NCBI RefSeq assembly: GCF_017301635.1
Contig: NZ_CP071091.1
Span: 2,864,001 to 2,928,000, forward strand
Source: Myxococcus landrumus
Lineage (GTDB): Bacteria; Myxococcota; Myxococcia; Myxococcales; Myxococcaceae
Length of the DNA stretch: 64,000 nucleotides
Direction: 5' to 3'
Positions within the stretch are counted from its first letter, which is position 1; each line of letters begins with the position of its first letter. The notes below the pieces were generated by a model, which was not told the DNA's origin, did no database searches, and was given only the letters and a program-made list of their open reading frames with translations. A program made the position numbers and the translations under genes. Shown here one piece after another: positions 1 through 8,375 of the stretch.

Positions 1-341
1 CGGGGAACCCGTCGTGGGCTCCCCTCCTGGAGGGAGTTTTCCGTCCCGTGAGTCGCCGACCATTCGCCCACTCCTTGCGTCCACCCTGCCCCACCACCAT
101 CCGAACCCCATCAATGGAATGCCGACGCGCGATTTCGTCAACGGCGAGTCTCTGCGCGAAGGTGGCCAGGGTCCACACCCGTGAGGCATCCGGGGCGGAT
201 ATCTCCATTCTCAATCGTGTCGAAAATACACACCACCACACACCCAACCACCTGCGCGGAGAATGACCTCCACGCGCGCCTGGGTCACAGGCGCGTCGCC
301 ACAATAACAGCAGAGGGTGACATCCGCTCTGCTTGTGAGGG
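1..341. other. Left-edge intergenic region, no gene seen
   Basis: No coding frame here has a plausible start, ribosome site and protein-like composition; open frames are short and alanine/arginine/proline-rich as expected from GC-rich non-coding DNA. Bases 2-24 can form an imperfect 9-bp stem (one mismatch) with a 5-base loop but there is no following T tract, so it is only a weak candidate terminator for a gene left of the window. Bases 226-250 are CA-rich without clear regular repeats. Confidence 0.6.
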
Positions 342-1793
342 CTATTCCTTGAGGGCGGAGGTGAACTGCATCAGCGTCTTCTTCGCGTCGCCCAGCACCA
401 TCATCGTGTTGGAGCGCACGAAGAGCTCGTTCTCGATGCCGGCGAAGCCCGCGTTGAGGGAGCGCTTGAGCACGACGCATGTCTTCGCCATGTCGGCGGA
501 GAGGATGGGCATGCCGTAGATGGGGCTGCTCTGGTTGGAGCGCGCGGCGGGATTGACGACGTCGTTGGCCCCCACCACGAGCGCCACGTCGGTGGCGGTG
601 AAGTCGTCGTTGATGACGTCCAGGTCGAACAGGTGGTCATACGGGACGTTGGCTTCCGCGAGCAGCACGTTCATGTGTCCCGGCATGCGGCCCGCCACCG
701 GGTGGATGGCGTAGCGCACGTCACAGCCGTTGGCCTGGAGCACGTTGGCCAGGTCTCTCACCGCGTGCTGTGCCTGCGACACGGCCATGCCGTAGCCCGG
801 CACGACGATGACGGAGCGCGCCGCGCGCAGCACCTCCGCGGCCTCCTCCACGCTGCCCACGTTCGGCGCCGGGCCCGACGGCGCCGCGCCCTCCATGACG
901 GCCTTGCCTTCCGGCACCGCGCCGAACGCGCCGAACAGCACGTTGGAGAACGAGCGGTTCATCGCCTTGGACATCATCATGCCGAGCAGGAAGCCGGAGA
1001 AGCCATCCAGCGCGCCGCAGATGATGAGCACGTTGTTGTCCAGCGCGAACCCCGTCGCCGAGGCCGCCAGGCCCGCGTAGGAGTTGAGCAAGCAGATGAC
1101 CACCGGCATGTCCGCGCCTCCGATGGGGAGGACCAGCAACACGCCCAGCAGCACGCCCAGCGTGGCCACCGCGTAGAAGGCCCACGACGCCCCAGGCGAA
1201 TAGACGAGCAGCCCGATGAGGCCCAGCGTGCCGACAATCATCGCCAGGTTCGACAGGTTCTGCAGCGGATAGGTGACGGGCCGTCCGGTGATGAAGCCCT
1301 GCAGCTTTCCGAACGCCATCAAGCTGCCAGTGAAGGTCAGCGCGCCCAGCGCCACCTCCAGGCCCGTGGCGGTGATGTGCAGCGTCCCCATCTGGGGTCC
1401 GCCGTGGTTCAGGTACTCGACCACGCCAACCAGCGCGACAGCGAGTCCACCAAAGGCATGCGACAGCGCGATGCGCTCCGGCATCTTCGTCATGGGAATC
1501 CACAGGCCCATGGCCGTGCCCACGCCCGTGCCGATGAGGAGCGCCACGACAATCCACTCCCAGCGCACGATGATGCCCTTGTCCACGCCGAACAGCAGCG
1601 TGCCGGCGACGGCGGCCACCATGCCTATCTCCGCCAGCAGCACACCCCGGCGCGCCGTCTGCGCGTCACCCAGGTCCTTCAAGCCCAGGACGAAGAGGAT
1701 GGAGGCGGCGAGGTAGAGGAGCTGGACGAAGGTCTCCGCCGTGGAGAGCGCCCCGACGACGGCCTGCGCGACCTGCGGCTCGGCGGCGCTCAT
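342..1793 (-). CDS. pntB: NAD(P) transhydrogenase, beta subunit PntB
   Basis: Membrane subunit of the proton-pumping transhydrogenase that uses the proton gradient to pass hydride from NADH to NADP+, supplying NADPH. The 483-residue length is normal. The N-terminal half is a run of hydrophobic helices (domain II, proton channel). The C-terminal ~180 residues are the NADP(H)-binding domain III, with the family signature GYGMAVSQAQ followed by HPVAGRMPGHMNVLLAEA and the GANDVVNPAA stretch. Its ATG overlaps the stop of pntA2 by four bases (ATGA), so the two are translationally coupled. It is the last gene of the pntA1-pntA2-pntB operon. Confidence 0.96.
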   Translation of the reverse strand: MSAAEPQVAQAVVGALSTAETFVQLLYLAASILFVLGLKDLGDAQTARRGVLLAEIGMVAAVAGTLLFGVDKGIIVRWEWIVVALLIGTGVGTAMGLWIPMTKMPERIALSHAFGGLAVALVGVVEYLNHGGPQMGTLHITATGLEVALGALTFTGSLMAFGKLQGFITGRPVTYPLQNLSNLAMIVGTLGLIGLLVYSPGASWAFYAVATLGVLLGVLLVLPIGGADMPVVICLLNSYAGLAASATGFALDNNVLIICGALDGFSGFLLGMMMSKAMNRSFSNVLFGAFGAVPEGKAVMEGAAPSGPAPNVGSVEEAAEVLRAARSVIVVPGYGMAVSQAQHAVRDLANVLQANGCDVRYAIHPVAGRMPGHMNVLLAEANVPYDHLFDLDVINDDFTATDVALVVGANDVVNPAARSNQSSPIYGMPILSADMAKTCVVLKRSLNAGFAGIENELFVRSNTMMVLGDAKKTLMQFTSALKE

Positions 1794-2083
1794 CGCGTGC
1801 CTCCCTTCTTCTTGAACATGCGCAGCATGCGGTCGGTGATGAGGAAGCCGCCGATGACGTTGATGCTCGCGGCGAGCACCGCCACCGCGCCCAGCGCCGT
1901 CGACAACGTCCCATAGTGTCCGCCCGCAGCGAGCAGCGAGCCCACCAGCGAGATTCCAGAGATGGCGTTGGTGAAAGCCATCAGCGGCGTATGCAACAGG
2001 TGCGGCACCTTGGAGATGACCTGGTAGCCGGTGAAGGCCGCCAGGAAGAAGACGTACAGGCCGAAGATGAGCGTCAAAGACAT
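1790..2083 (-). CDS. pntA2: NAD(P) transhydrogenase, alpha subunit part 2 (membrane) PntA2
   Basis: A 97-residue membrane protein with three hydrophobic helices, corresponding to the C-terminal membrane part of E. coli PntA. Many bacteria encode this part as a separate small subunit. It forms the proton channel together with the membrane domain of PntB. The gene follows pntA1 by a single base and overlaps pntB by four bases, consistent with a tightly coupled three-gene operon. Motifs such as HTPLMAFTNAISG near the middle are typical of this subunit. Confidence 0.95.
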   Translation of the reverse strand: MSLTLIFGLYVFFLAAFTGYQVISKVPHLLHTPLMAFTNAISGISLVGSLLAAGGHYGTLSTALGAVAVLAASINVIGGFLITDRMLRMFKKKGGTR

Positions 2084-2084
2084 G

Positions 2085-3224
2085 TCACCCCTCCCTCATG
2101 GCCACATCCGCCACGGCCGGGTGGACAACCTCCCCGCCACGGGTGATGAGCATGCCCTTCACGATTTCATCCGAGACATCCAGCTTGAGCACGCCGTCCT
2201 TGTCGGTGACGTGTCCGAGCAGCTTCTCCATGTTGCGCGAGTACATCGCGCTGGCATGCACCGCGAGCTGACTGGGCAGGTTGCGCTCTCCGATGACGGT
2301 GACGCCCGTCTCCGTGCGGTAGCGCTCCCCGGGCTTCGTCAGCTCGCAGTTGCCGCCCTGCTCGGCGGCGATGTCCACCACCACCGAGCCACTCTTCATC
2401 CGCCGCACCATGTCCGCGGGCAGCAGCACCGGCGCGCGCCGTCCCGGCACCAGCGCCGTGGTGATGACCGCGTCTGACTTCGCCACGTGTGTCGCGAGCA
2501 CCTCGGCCTGCTTGCGCCTGGCCTCATCGCTCAGCTCCTTCGCGTAGCCTCCAGCGCCCGCGGCGTCCTCGATGTCGATGTTGACGAAGCGCGCGCCCAG
2601 GCTCTCCACCTGCTCCTTCACCACCTTGCGGACGTCGTATGCCTCCACCACCGCACCCAGCCGGCGCGCCGTGGCGATGGCCTGCAAGCCCGCGACACCC
2701 GCGCCCAGCACCAGCACCTTCGCGGGGGGAATGGTGCCGGCCGCCGTCATCAGCATGGGGAACAACCGGGGCAGCGCCTCCGCCGCCAGCAGCACCGCGC
2801 GATAGCCCGCGATGGTGGCCTGGGAGCTGAGCACGTCCATCATCTGCGCCAACGTCGTGCGCGGAATCATGTCCGTGGCCAGGAGCGTCACCTTGCGCCG
2901 CGCCACCTCCTTCGCGAGCTTCGGGTTCGACATGGGATAGGCCAGGCTCACCAACACCGAGTCCGCCTTGAGTCGCTCCACCTCCGCCGCGTCCGGCGGC
3001 TGGATTTTGAGCAGCACATCGGCCGAGGCATAGACAGCCTCCGGGCTCGATTCGATGCGCGCACCCACGGCACGGAACTCCTCATCGGAGCACTCCGCGC
3101 CCTGGCCCGCACCACTCTCAACCACCACTTCGTGCTTCTTGCCGACGAGGCGTTTCACGCTCTCCGCCACGAGCGCGACCCGCCGTTCGCCCGGCACTGT
3201 TTCACGGGGGATGGCGATGATCAT
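2085..3224 (-). CDS. pntA1: NAD(P) transhydrogenase, alpha subunit part 1 (NAD-binding) PntA1
   Basis: Soluble NAD(H)-binding domain I of the transhydrogenase, 379 residues, homologous to alanine dehydrogenase. The start is placed at MIIAIPRET, the usual N-terminus of this family; in-frame codons further upstream read into non-conserved sequence. A Rossmann fold is visible (VLVLGAGVAGLQAI followed by an acidic residue at the next strand). The stop lies one base before pntA2. The frame encodes only domain I, so this is the split-alpha form rather than the fused E. coli PntA. Confidence 0.95.
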   Translation of the reverse strand: MIIAIPRETVPGERRVALVAESVKRLVGKKHEVVVESGAGQGAECSDEEFRAVGARIESSPEAVYASADVLLKIQPPDAAEVERLKADSVLVSLAYPMSNPKLAKEVARRKVTLLATDMIPRTTLAQMMDVLSSQATIAGYRAVLLAAEALPRLFPMLMTAAGTIPPAKVLVLGAGVAGLQAIATARRLGAVVEAYDVRKVVKEQVESLGARFVNIDIEDAAGAGGYAKELSDEARRKQAEVLATHVAKSDAVITTALVPGRRAPVLLPADMVRRMKSGSVVVDIAAEQGGNCELTKPGERYRTETGVTVIGERNLPSQLAVHASAMYSRNMEKLLGHVTDKDGVLKLDVSDEIVKGMLITRGGEVVHPAVADVAMREG

Positions 3225-3420
3225 GCATGCCAGCATAGGCCAATCCCTCCACACCGACTCAATCCCTCGCGACGACAGGCTTTTCCCCCACCTCCCCCTG
3301 TCTGGAGAGACATTGCGGCAGGTAGTGGGTTTCCACCACGCGAACCACGGCCCGACTCTTGCGTGAGCCGGTGGACGCACATGTCCGCCCGTCGCGTAGA
3401 CTCGGCGGGAGAAAGCCCTC

Positions 3421-5148
3421 ATGCCCTTCGACCTCCGGGACATCCTCCTCCGCCAGAACGACCCCACCCCCGCAGACGGAGGCATTCCCCCGTGGCTCCG
3501 GGAGAGCTGGAACGACCCCGAGGGCTTCATCGCCGCGCTCGCGCAGCACCACGCGGGCCGTGGCGCCGCGACACCCAAGAGCCGCCCCGGCCAGCATTTC
3601 GATTTCTTTCACGACCTGGCCGTCCGCCACGCCGACTCCACCGCGCCGGCCTTCCGCGCCTGGGACGCCGCGCGGGGCTGGCTGCCCCTGAGCTACCGGG
3701 AGCTCGGAGACCGCGCCTCCCGTCGCGCCACTGAGTGGGCGGCGCAAGGGGTCAAACCGGGCGCGAAGGTCGCGCTCGTCCATGGCCTGGGGCCGGAGCT
3801 GCTCGTCTCCCTCATGGCCTCGCTGAAGCTGGGCGCATGCATCAGCCTGCTGCCTCCCACCGGCACCCTGTTCCTGTCACGCAGGCTCGCGCTGCTGGAG
3901 CCGCAGCACCTCTCCGCCGAGCCCCATCAAGTCCCGCTCCTCAAGGGCTTCGAGCAGCTCCTCCTGCGCTCTCGAGGGGACGCGGCGCCATCCTTCACCT
4001 CGCACACGTACCGGCCCAACGACACGGTGGCCCTGCTGTTCTCGCCGCTCGTCTCTCCCCCGGACACGCCCGTGGCGCTCTCCGCCGAACGCGCGTGGAC
4101 CAGCGCGCTGCGAGACGGCCTGCTCACCTACGGCCTGGGCACGGGCGACCTCTTCGCCGCGCCCGGCCTGCACTTCCTCCAGCACCAACCGGCGCTCCTC
4201 TTCGCCACCCTGCTTCGCGGCGCGACCTATCTCCACATGGAGCCCGCCGACGTGGAGCGCGCCCCCACCCGCCTCACCGAGCAGCCCCTGCGCACGCTGG
4301 GCGTCAGCGCCGCCCTGCGGACCGCCCTGTCTCGCGCGCAGCGGGGGCCGCTGCGCGGCGTGGCCCACTGGTTCCGCGGCGCCGAGGATGCTCTTGACTG
4401 GGAGTCCTGGCGGGACTGGCTCCGACAGAGCGAGCTGGGCAAGGTGCCGCACACCCACGTGCTCATCGACGCGGCGGAGGGAGGCGCGGTGCTCGTGTCG
4501 CGGCGGCACACGGAGGAGCTGCACACGGGCATCGCGCCCGCGCCAGGGCGGGCCTGGGCCCTCAAGGACCTCAACCTCAGCGGTCAGGAAGCCGCGAGTG
4601 ATACAGGGGTGTTCACCCCGCTGCCCGACAAGGGGCGGCCCCCGGGCTACGTCATCCTCGCGCGACAGGGAGAGCAGTACCTCTTCGCGGGGACTCGCGA
4701 CGCACGGCGCTCGGGCCGCGTCTATCCCTCCTCCGAGGTCGTCGAGGCGCTCGCCGACCTCCCCTTCGTCTCGGGGGCGTGCGTCACCACCGTTCCCTCG
4801 GGAGGCACGCCGGGCCAGTCCAAGCACGTGCTGCTCGTCTTCACGGGCGCCGAGGACACGGAGCACTTCGAGCGCGAAGCCAGCCCTCGCCGCCAGGCGC
4901 TCCGCCACCACCTGGAGCTCCGCCTGGGCGCCGAGCACCTGCCGGACCGCGTCGAGCTCTTTCCGCTCCTGCCACACCGGGACAAGGAAGGACGCGTCGA
5001 CGAAGCGTGGTGCCGCGCCCAGTACGCCACGGGCGCGCTGCACCAGAAGTCCACCGATCCGCTGTTCCAGGCGCTCACCGCGGTGAGGGAGCGCGCCCGG
5101 GAGAGCGTCCGCGGCACCGGCGACGACGAGCGCCCCGGCACGCGCTAG
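3421..5148 (+). CDS. Degenerate adenylate-forming (ANL/AMP-binding) family protein
   Basis: A 575-residue protein with the overall plan of acyl-CoA synthetases and adenylation domains: an N-terminal segment resembling an acyl-acceptor entry (TAPAFRAWD, LSYRELGDRA, VKPGAKVALV), a large middle domain and a small C-terminal domain ending with LPHRDKEGRVDEAW, which resembles the A10 lysine motif. The Ser/Thr/Gly-rich P-loop expected after DTVALLFS is replaced by PLVSPPDTPVAL, lacking the glycines and lysine. The aspartate-containing YRTGD motif is also not recognisable. Activity as a ligase is therefore doubtful. It lies 192 bases upstream of the T6SS genes on the same strand, so a link is possible but unproven. 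Confidence 0.6.
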   Translation: MPFDLRDILLRQNDPTPADGGIPPWLRESWNDPEGFIAALAQHHAGRGAATPKSRPGQHFDFFHDLAVRHADSTAPAFRAWDAARGWLPLSYRELGDRASRRATEWAAQGVKPGAKVALVHGLGPELLVSLMASLKLGACISLLPPTGTLFLSRRLALLEPQHLSAEPHQVPLLKGFEQLLLRSRGDAAPSFTSHTYRPNDTVALLFSPLVSPPDTPVALSAERAWTSALRDGLLTYGLGTGDLFAAPGLHFLQHQPALLFATLLRGATYLHMEPADVERAPTRLTEQPLRTLGVSAALRTALSRAQRGPLRGVAHWFRGAEDALDWESWRDWLRQSELGKVPHTHVLIDAAEGGAVLVSRRHTEELHTGIAPAPGRAWALKDLNLSGQEAASDTGVFTPLPDKGRPPGYVILARQGEQYLFAGTRDARRSGRVYPSSEVVEALADLPFVSGACVTTVPSGGTPGQSKHVLLVFTGAEDTEHFEREASPRRQALRHHLELRLGAEHLPDRVELFPLLPHRDKEGRVDEAWCRAQYATGALHQKSTDPLFQALTAVRERARESVRGTGDDERPGTR

Positions 5149-5264
5149 CAAGTGTCCAGACGCGTACAGCCCGGACGCGCCCGCGTTCCCAGGCGACGCA
5201 CCCCGCCAACGCACCGCCGTCCTCCCCCCTGAAGCCCAGAGGGGAGCCGCCCCCTCCCGAGCGC

Positions 5265-5280
5265 TGGCACGCCCCACGCA
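5265..5280 (+). promoter_or_regulatory. Possible sigma-54-type promoter ahead of the T6SS operon
   Basis: TGGCAC with ACGCA downstream; the GG and GC doublets are exactly 10 bases apart as sigma-54 requires, and the -24 half is a perfect match. The -12 half (ACGC) departs from TTGC. Transcription would start near 5291, about 50 bases before the PAAR-like gene. T6SS operons are sigma-54 controlled in several proteobacteria, but this single imperfect site is weak evidence. Confidence 0.35.
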
Positions 5281-5340
5281 ATGCCGTGGATCAGCGCGGC
5301 GCTCCAATCAGGGAGCCCGCGATGCCCACGAGGTGCTCGC

Positions 5341-5727
5341 ATGGGAGCCCAGGTCGTCATGGGGGCGGTGCTGCAGTGCAGCTTCGGCGTCGCGCCCTCA
5401 TCGCTGGTGGTGCCACCGACCAGCAAGGTCATGGGGCCGGTGCCGGCCGCGAACATCCTCGACAACAAGCCCATCGCGAACATCCCGCCGTTCGGGATGT
5501 GCCAGTCGCTCGCCAACCCCACCGTGGCCGCCGCCACCGCCGCGGCCCTGGGCGTCCTCACGCCCATGCCCTGCGTCCCCGCCACCGCGGCGCCGTGGGT
5601 GCCCGGCTGTCCCAAGGTGATGGTGGGCAACATGCCCGCGCTCGACAGCAACTCCAAGCTGATGTGCTCGTACGGCGGCGTCATCCAGGTGGTCTCCCCC
5701 GGCCAGGTGAAAATCATCAATGGCTGA
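5341..5727 (+). CDS. PAAR-like (DUF4280) T6SS spike-tip protein
   Basis: A 128-residue protein of the PAAR-like DUF4280 family, expected to cap the VgrG spike and sharpen it or carry effectors. Family signatures are visible: MGAVLQCSFGVAPSSL at the N-terminus, PPFGMCQSLANP in the middle, the alanine-rich block before LTPMPCVP, and VGNMPALDSNSKLMCSYGG near the end. Conserved cysteines and the absence of any extra C-terminal domain suggest a tip without fused effector. The start at 5341 has a GAGG ribosome site eight bases upstream; an in-frame ATG at 5281 is rejected because it adds non-conserved sequence. Its end overlaps the next gene by eight bases. Confidence 0.88.
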   Translation: MGAQVVMGAVLQCSFGVAPSSLVVPPTSKVMGPVPAANILDNKPIANIPPFGMCQSLANPTVAAATAAALGVLTPMPCVPATAAPWVPGCPKVMVGNMPALDSNSKLMCSYGGVIQVVSPGQVKIING

Positions 5728-6772
5728 CGCGGCCCTCAGCGTGCCGCCCTACGACGGCACCTACCTGGAAGAGCCCCTGGAGGGCACGCCCCCCGAGGCA
5801 TCCTCGGACGGAGAGCCCGACCCTCGCGTGGAGGCCGTCACGGAGGCCGTCGCGGGAGGCGACTACGCCACCGCCGCCCGGAGCGCGGAGGCCCTGCTGA
5901 GAGAGGGAATGCACGACACGCGGCTCGTCGGCCCCTACCTCTTCGGTTCGTTCCAGGAGCAGGGCCTGTTCGCGATGCCGGGCTTGTTCCGCTCGCTCCT
6001 CCAGGTGCTCACCGTCAGCCGGGATGCGTTCGGCCCCGTGGCCAAGCGCGACATCTTCCTGGAGAGCGGCCTGCGCTGGCTGCTGCGGTCGGTCATCAAG
6101 CACATCGCCCACCACGAGAAGAAGCAGGACGCGACGTGGAAGCGCTGGTGCGAGGCCGACAACCGAGAGCCCATCGAAGAGGCGCTGCCCCTGGCCGAGC
6201 CCCTCCTCGCCACGCTTCCCGGTGCCCTCCCCAAGAACGGCTGCGAGGAGCCCTTCCGCAACCTCGCCCACTGGCTGCGCCGCCACCTCGAGACCCTTCC
6301 GGCGCCCGCCCCTCCCGCACCCGTCGCCCCACCCACCGCGGCGCCCACCGCGGCCAGGCCCGAGCCCAAGCCCGACGAAGTCCCCGCCGCGAAGCCAGAG
6401 GCCGCGCCTCGCGCCACCATGACGGCCGCCCCTACTCCCTCGGTTCCGGGCGTGCCCGTCTCCGCGCCGCTCGCGCTGCTCATCCGCAAGCTGGAGGCCT
6501 TCGACCGGCTGGTCCAGGAAGGCGCCATGCCCAAGGCGGGCGTGGTGGCGGCGGATGTCATGGCCACCGTGGAGCGCTTCGACCCGCGCGTCTACCTGCC
6601 CTCGCTCTTCACGCGCTTCTTCGCCGGCCTCACCAGCCACGCGCACTCGTTGGAACCATATCTGCATGAGAGCGAGTCGCTGCCCATGCGAGCCCTGGAG
6701 CAGCTCTACCGCGTGGACCTGGACGCGTTCCTGGCCCTGCCCTCGGGCGAACCCTCGGGAGAGGAGGACTGA
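5720..6772 (+). CDS. T6SS-associated protein, TssA/IglI-like
   Basis: A 350-residue protein with two helical parts joined by a long Ala/Pro-rich linker (about residues 195-245). The N-terminal part (YATAARSAEALLREG, then a leucine-rich helical block) and the C-terminal part (LIRKLEAFDRLV, FDPRVYLPSLFTRFFAGL) resemble helical repeats of TssA-type or IglI-type T6SS components that cap the growing tail. I cannot assign it to one of the two families from inspection. It sits between the PAAR-like gene (8-base overlap) and the TssG-like gene (4-base gap), firmly inside the operon, so a T6SS role is inferred mostly from context. Confidence 0.55.
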   Translation: MADAALSVPPYDGTYLEEPLEGTPPEASSDGEPDPRVEAVTEAVAGGDYATAARSAEALLREGMHDTRLVGPYLFGSFQEQGLFAMPGLFRSLLQVLTVSRDAFGPVAKRDIFLESGLRWLLRSVIKHIAHHEKKQDATWKRWCEADNREPIEEALPLAEPLLATLPGALPKNGCEEPFRNLAHWLRRHLETLPAPAPPAPVAPPTAAPTAARPEPKPDEVPAAKPEAAPRATMTAAPTPSVPGVPVSAPLALLIRKLEAFDRLVQEGAMPKAGVVAADVMATVERFDPRVYLPSLFTRFFAGLTSHAHSLEPYLHESESLPMRALEQLYRVDLDAFLALPSGEPSGEED

Positions 6773-6776
6773 CGCA

Positions 6777-7676
6777 ATGACAGACGCCTCGCTTCGCTCC
6801 TCGGGCTCCCGGGGAGAGCCCACCGTCGAGGAGCGCATCCGCGAGCGCGCTGGTGCCTTCGACATGCCCGCCCTGGTGGACCTGCTCGCCAAGGAGGGCT
6901 ACGGCCCGGACGACATCGAGCTGAGAAGCCACCGGGGCACCGTGCATGCCCCTCAGCTCATCCACTCGGTGGAGTTCATCCGCCACCCGCGCCGCGCCAT
7001 CGTCACCGTCAACCTGGGCCTGCTCAGCGTTCAGTCGCCGCTGCCGTCCTTCTTCCTCAAGGCCATGGAGTCGCTGGAGCACGACGCCATGGAGAGCTTC
7101 CTGGGCTACTTCGACCACCTGCTGCTGCGCGCGCGCTTCGCCGGCCTCTTTCCGGAGCGGGACGGCGCCCTGCTCCCCGGCTGGGACAACGCCACCGCGC
7201 ACCGCCTGCGCCTCCTGCGTCCCTCGTGTCCCTCCACGCTGCACTGGCTGTTCTCGCAGGCGTACCCGGAGGCGGAGGTCCGCGTCCGTCGCGCCACCCG
7301 GCGCCAGCGCATCGACACGAAGGGCGTGCGACTGGGCGGCGCGGCGTTGGGCGACGGCACCGCCATGGGCGGCTTCGCCACCGTCCCCACGGGGGGAATG
7401 GAAGCGTGGCTCTACCTGGATGAGTCCATCTGCGGCACCGGCAGCCCCTGGGCCATCGAAGCGCGCCGCCGGCTGCGCTCGCGCGTGCTGCCGCACCTCA
7501 TCGACACCCCCGTGTTCCTCACCGTGGCGCTGGTGATTCGAGACCAGCACGGCCACGCGCGCGTCGAGGACACCAGTCACCTCGGCTACGAGCCCATCAT
7601 CGGCGGGCCCGAGCAACCGCAGCAGGTCGTCTTGTTCAACGGAGACACCGCGGCCCGCCGCCCATCTCCGCAGTGA
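6777..7676 (+). CDS. tssG: T6SS baseplate subunit TssG (ImpH/VasB family)
   Basis: A 299-residue protein whose N-terminal half follows the TssG pattern: a helix of the type FDMPALVDLLAKEGYG, a beta segment (DIELRSHRGTVHAPQLIHSV), then VNLGLLSVQSPLPSFFLKA, where TssG proteins carry an LxGxxSPLP-like stretch. TssG pairs with TssF in the wedge of the baseplate and binds TssK. The ATG at 6777 follows the stop of the preceding gene by four bases; the same frame is open further upstream but that part overlaps the previous gene and is not conserved. TssF is encoded further downstream in the same operon. Confidence 0.68.
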   Translation: MTDASLRSSGSRGEPTVEERIRERAGAFDMPALVDLLAKEGYGPDDIELRSHRGTVHAPQLIHSVEFIRHPRRAIVTVNLGLLSVQSPLPSFFLKAMESLEHDAMESFLGYFDHLLLRARFAGLFPERDGALLPGWDNATAHRLRLLRPSCPSTLHWLFSQAYPEAEVRVRRATRRQRIDTKGVRLGGAALGDGTAMGGFATVPTGGMEAWLYLDESICGTGSPWAIEARRRLRSRVLPHLIDTPVFLTVALVIRDQHGHARVEDTSHLGYEPIIGGPEQPQQVVLFNGDTAARRPSPQ

Positions 7677-7738
7677 CACGCAGGACCCCGGCATCTCGGG
7701 GGCAGAGAGGCTTTTCACCGAAGAGGAGTAACGTCGCC

Positions 7739-8335
7739 ATGTCAATTCAGGAACAGTTGCCAAAGTCTCGCATCACGCTCACGTACCGGACCACCATCAA
7801 CGGTGAGCAGGAGACGGTGAACCTGCCGCTCCGGCTGCTGATGCTGGGGGACTTCTCGCTGGGCTCTTCCGAGGACCGCAAGTCGGACCTCGACGCGCGC
7901 AAGCTGCGCTCCGTCAACGGCAAGAACCTCGACGAGCTGATGCGCGACATGAAGATGTCGCTGCGCTTCCAGGTGCCCAATCGCATCAACCCGGACGTGG
8001 AGGCCGACCTGGACGTCGAGCTGCCCGTCGACCGGATGAAGTCCTTCCACCCGGACGAAATCGTCAACCACGTCCCCAAGCTCAAGGCGCTCCGGCTGCT
8101 CAAGAAGCTCCTGATGGAGATGCAGTCCAGCATCGACAACCAGAAGGCCCTGCGCAACCTGGTCTACGAGCTGTTCTCCAACAAGGACGCGCTCAAGGCC
8201 GTGCTCGCGGAGCTCAAGGAGTACGAGTCGCTGCGCCTGCCCGCCAAGCCCGCGATGTCCGCCAACGCCACGCCCGCGGCGAACGGCGCCACCGCGCCCG
8301 CCACCGTCACCGAGCCCGCCACCGTGAAGGCGTGA
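7739..8335 (+). CDS. tssB: T6SS contractile sheath small subunit TssB (VipA)
   Basis: A 198-residue protein matching TssB/VipA/ImpB, the small partner of the contractile sheath. Recognisable features are LPLRLLMLGDFSL near the N-terminus, a region of the type KNLDELMRDMKMSLRFQVPN, and the helical segment LKALRLLKKLLMEMQSSID before the C-terminal helix. It ends in a low-complexity Ala/Pro/Thr tail. The ATG at 7739 has an AGGAG ribosome site about 13 bases upstream; the frame is open earlier but that portion covers the intergenic spacer. tssC follows after 40 bases. Confidence 0.95.
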   Translation: MSIQEQLPKSRITLTYRTTINGEQETVNLPLRLLMLGDFSLGSSEDRKSDLDARKLRSVNGKNLDELMRDMKMSLRFQVPNRINPDVEADLDVELPVDRMKSFHPDEIVNHVPKLKALRLLKKLLMEMQSSIDNQKALRNLVYELFSNKDALKAVLAELKEYESLRLPAKPAMSANATPAANGATAPATVTEPATVKA

Positions 8336-8375
8336 GCGGACTTCTCTTCCCTCCTTTCCCATCAAGGTAACCGTC

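Noticed and set aside
226-250. CA-rich stretch as a functional repeat
   Set aside because: Too short and irregular to support any call.
633-1916. A 427-codon plus-strand frame opposite pntB
   Set aside because: Composition is His/Arg/Gln-rich, typical of the antisense of a GC-rich gene, while the minus strand reads as a clear PntB.
3359-3402. Promoter TTGCGT ... TAGACT ahead of the ANL-like gene
   Set aside because: The two hexamers are 32 bases apart, far from the 16-18 needed; no better pair was found there.
2085-3578. Longer PntA1 reading from 3578
   Set aside because: The first ~118 residues are Arg/Pro/Trp-rich and not conserved; the family N-terminus MIIAIPRET is at 3224.
5281-5340. 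Earlier ATG for the PAAR-like protein
   Set aside because: The 20 extra residues do not match the family, and the good GAGG ribosome site is before 5341.
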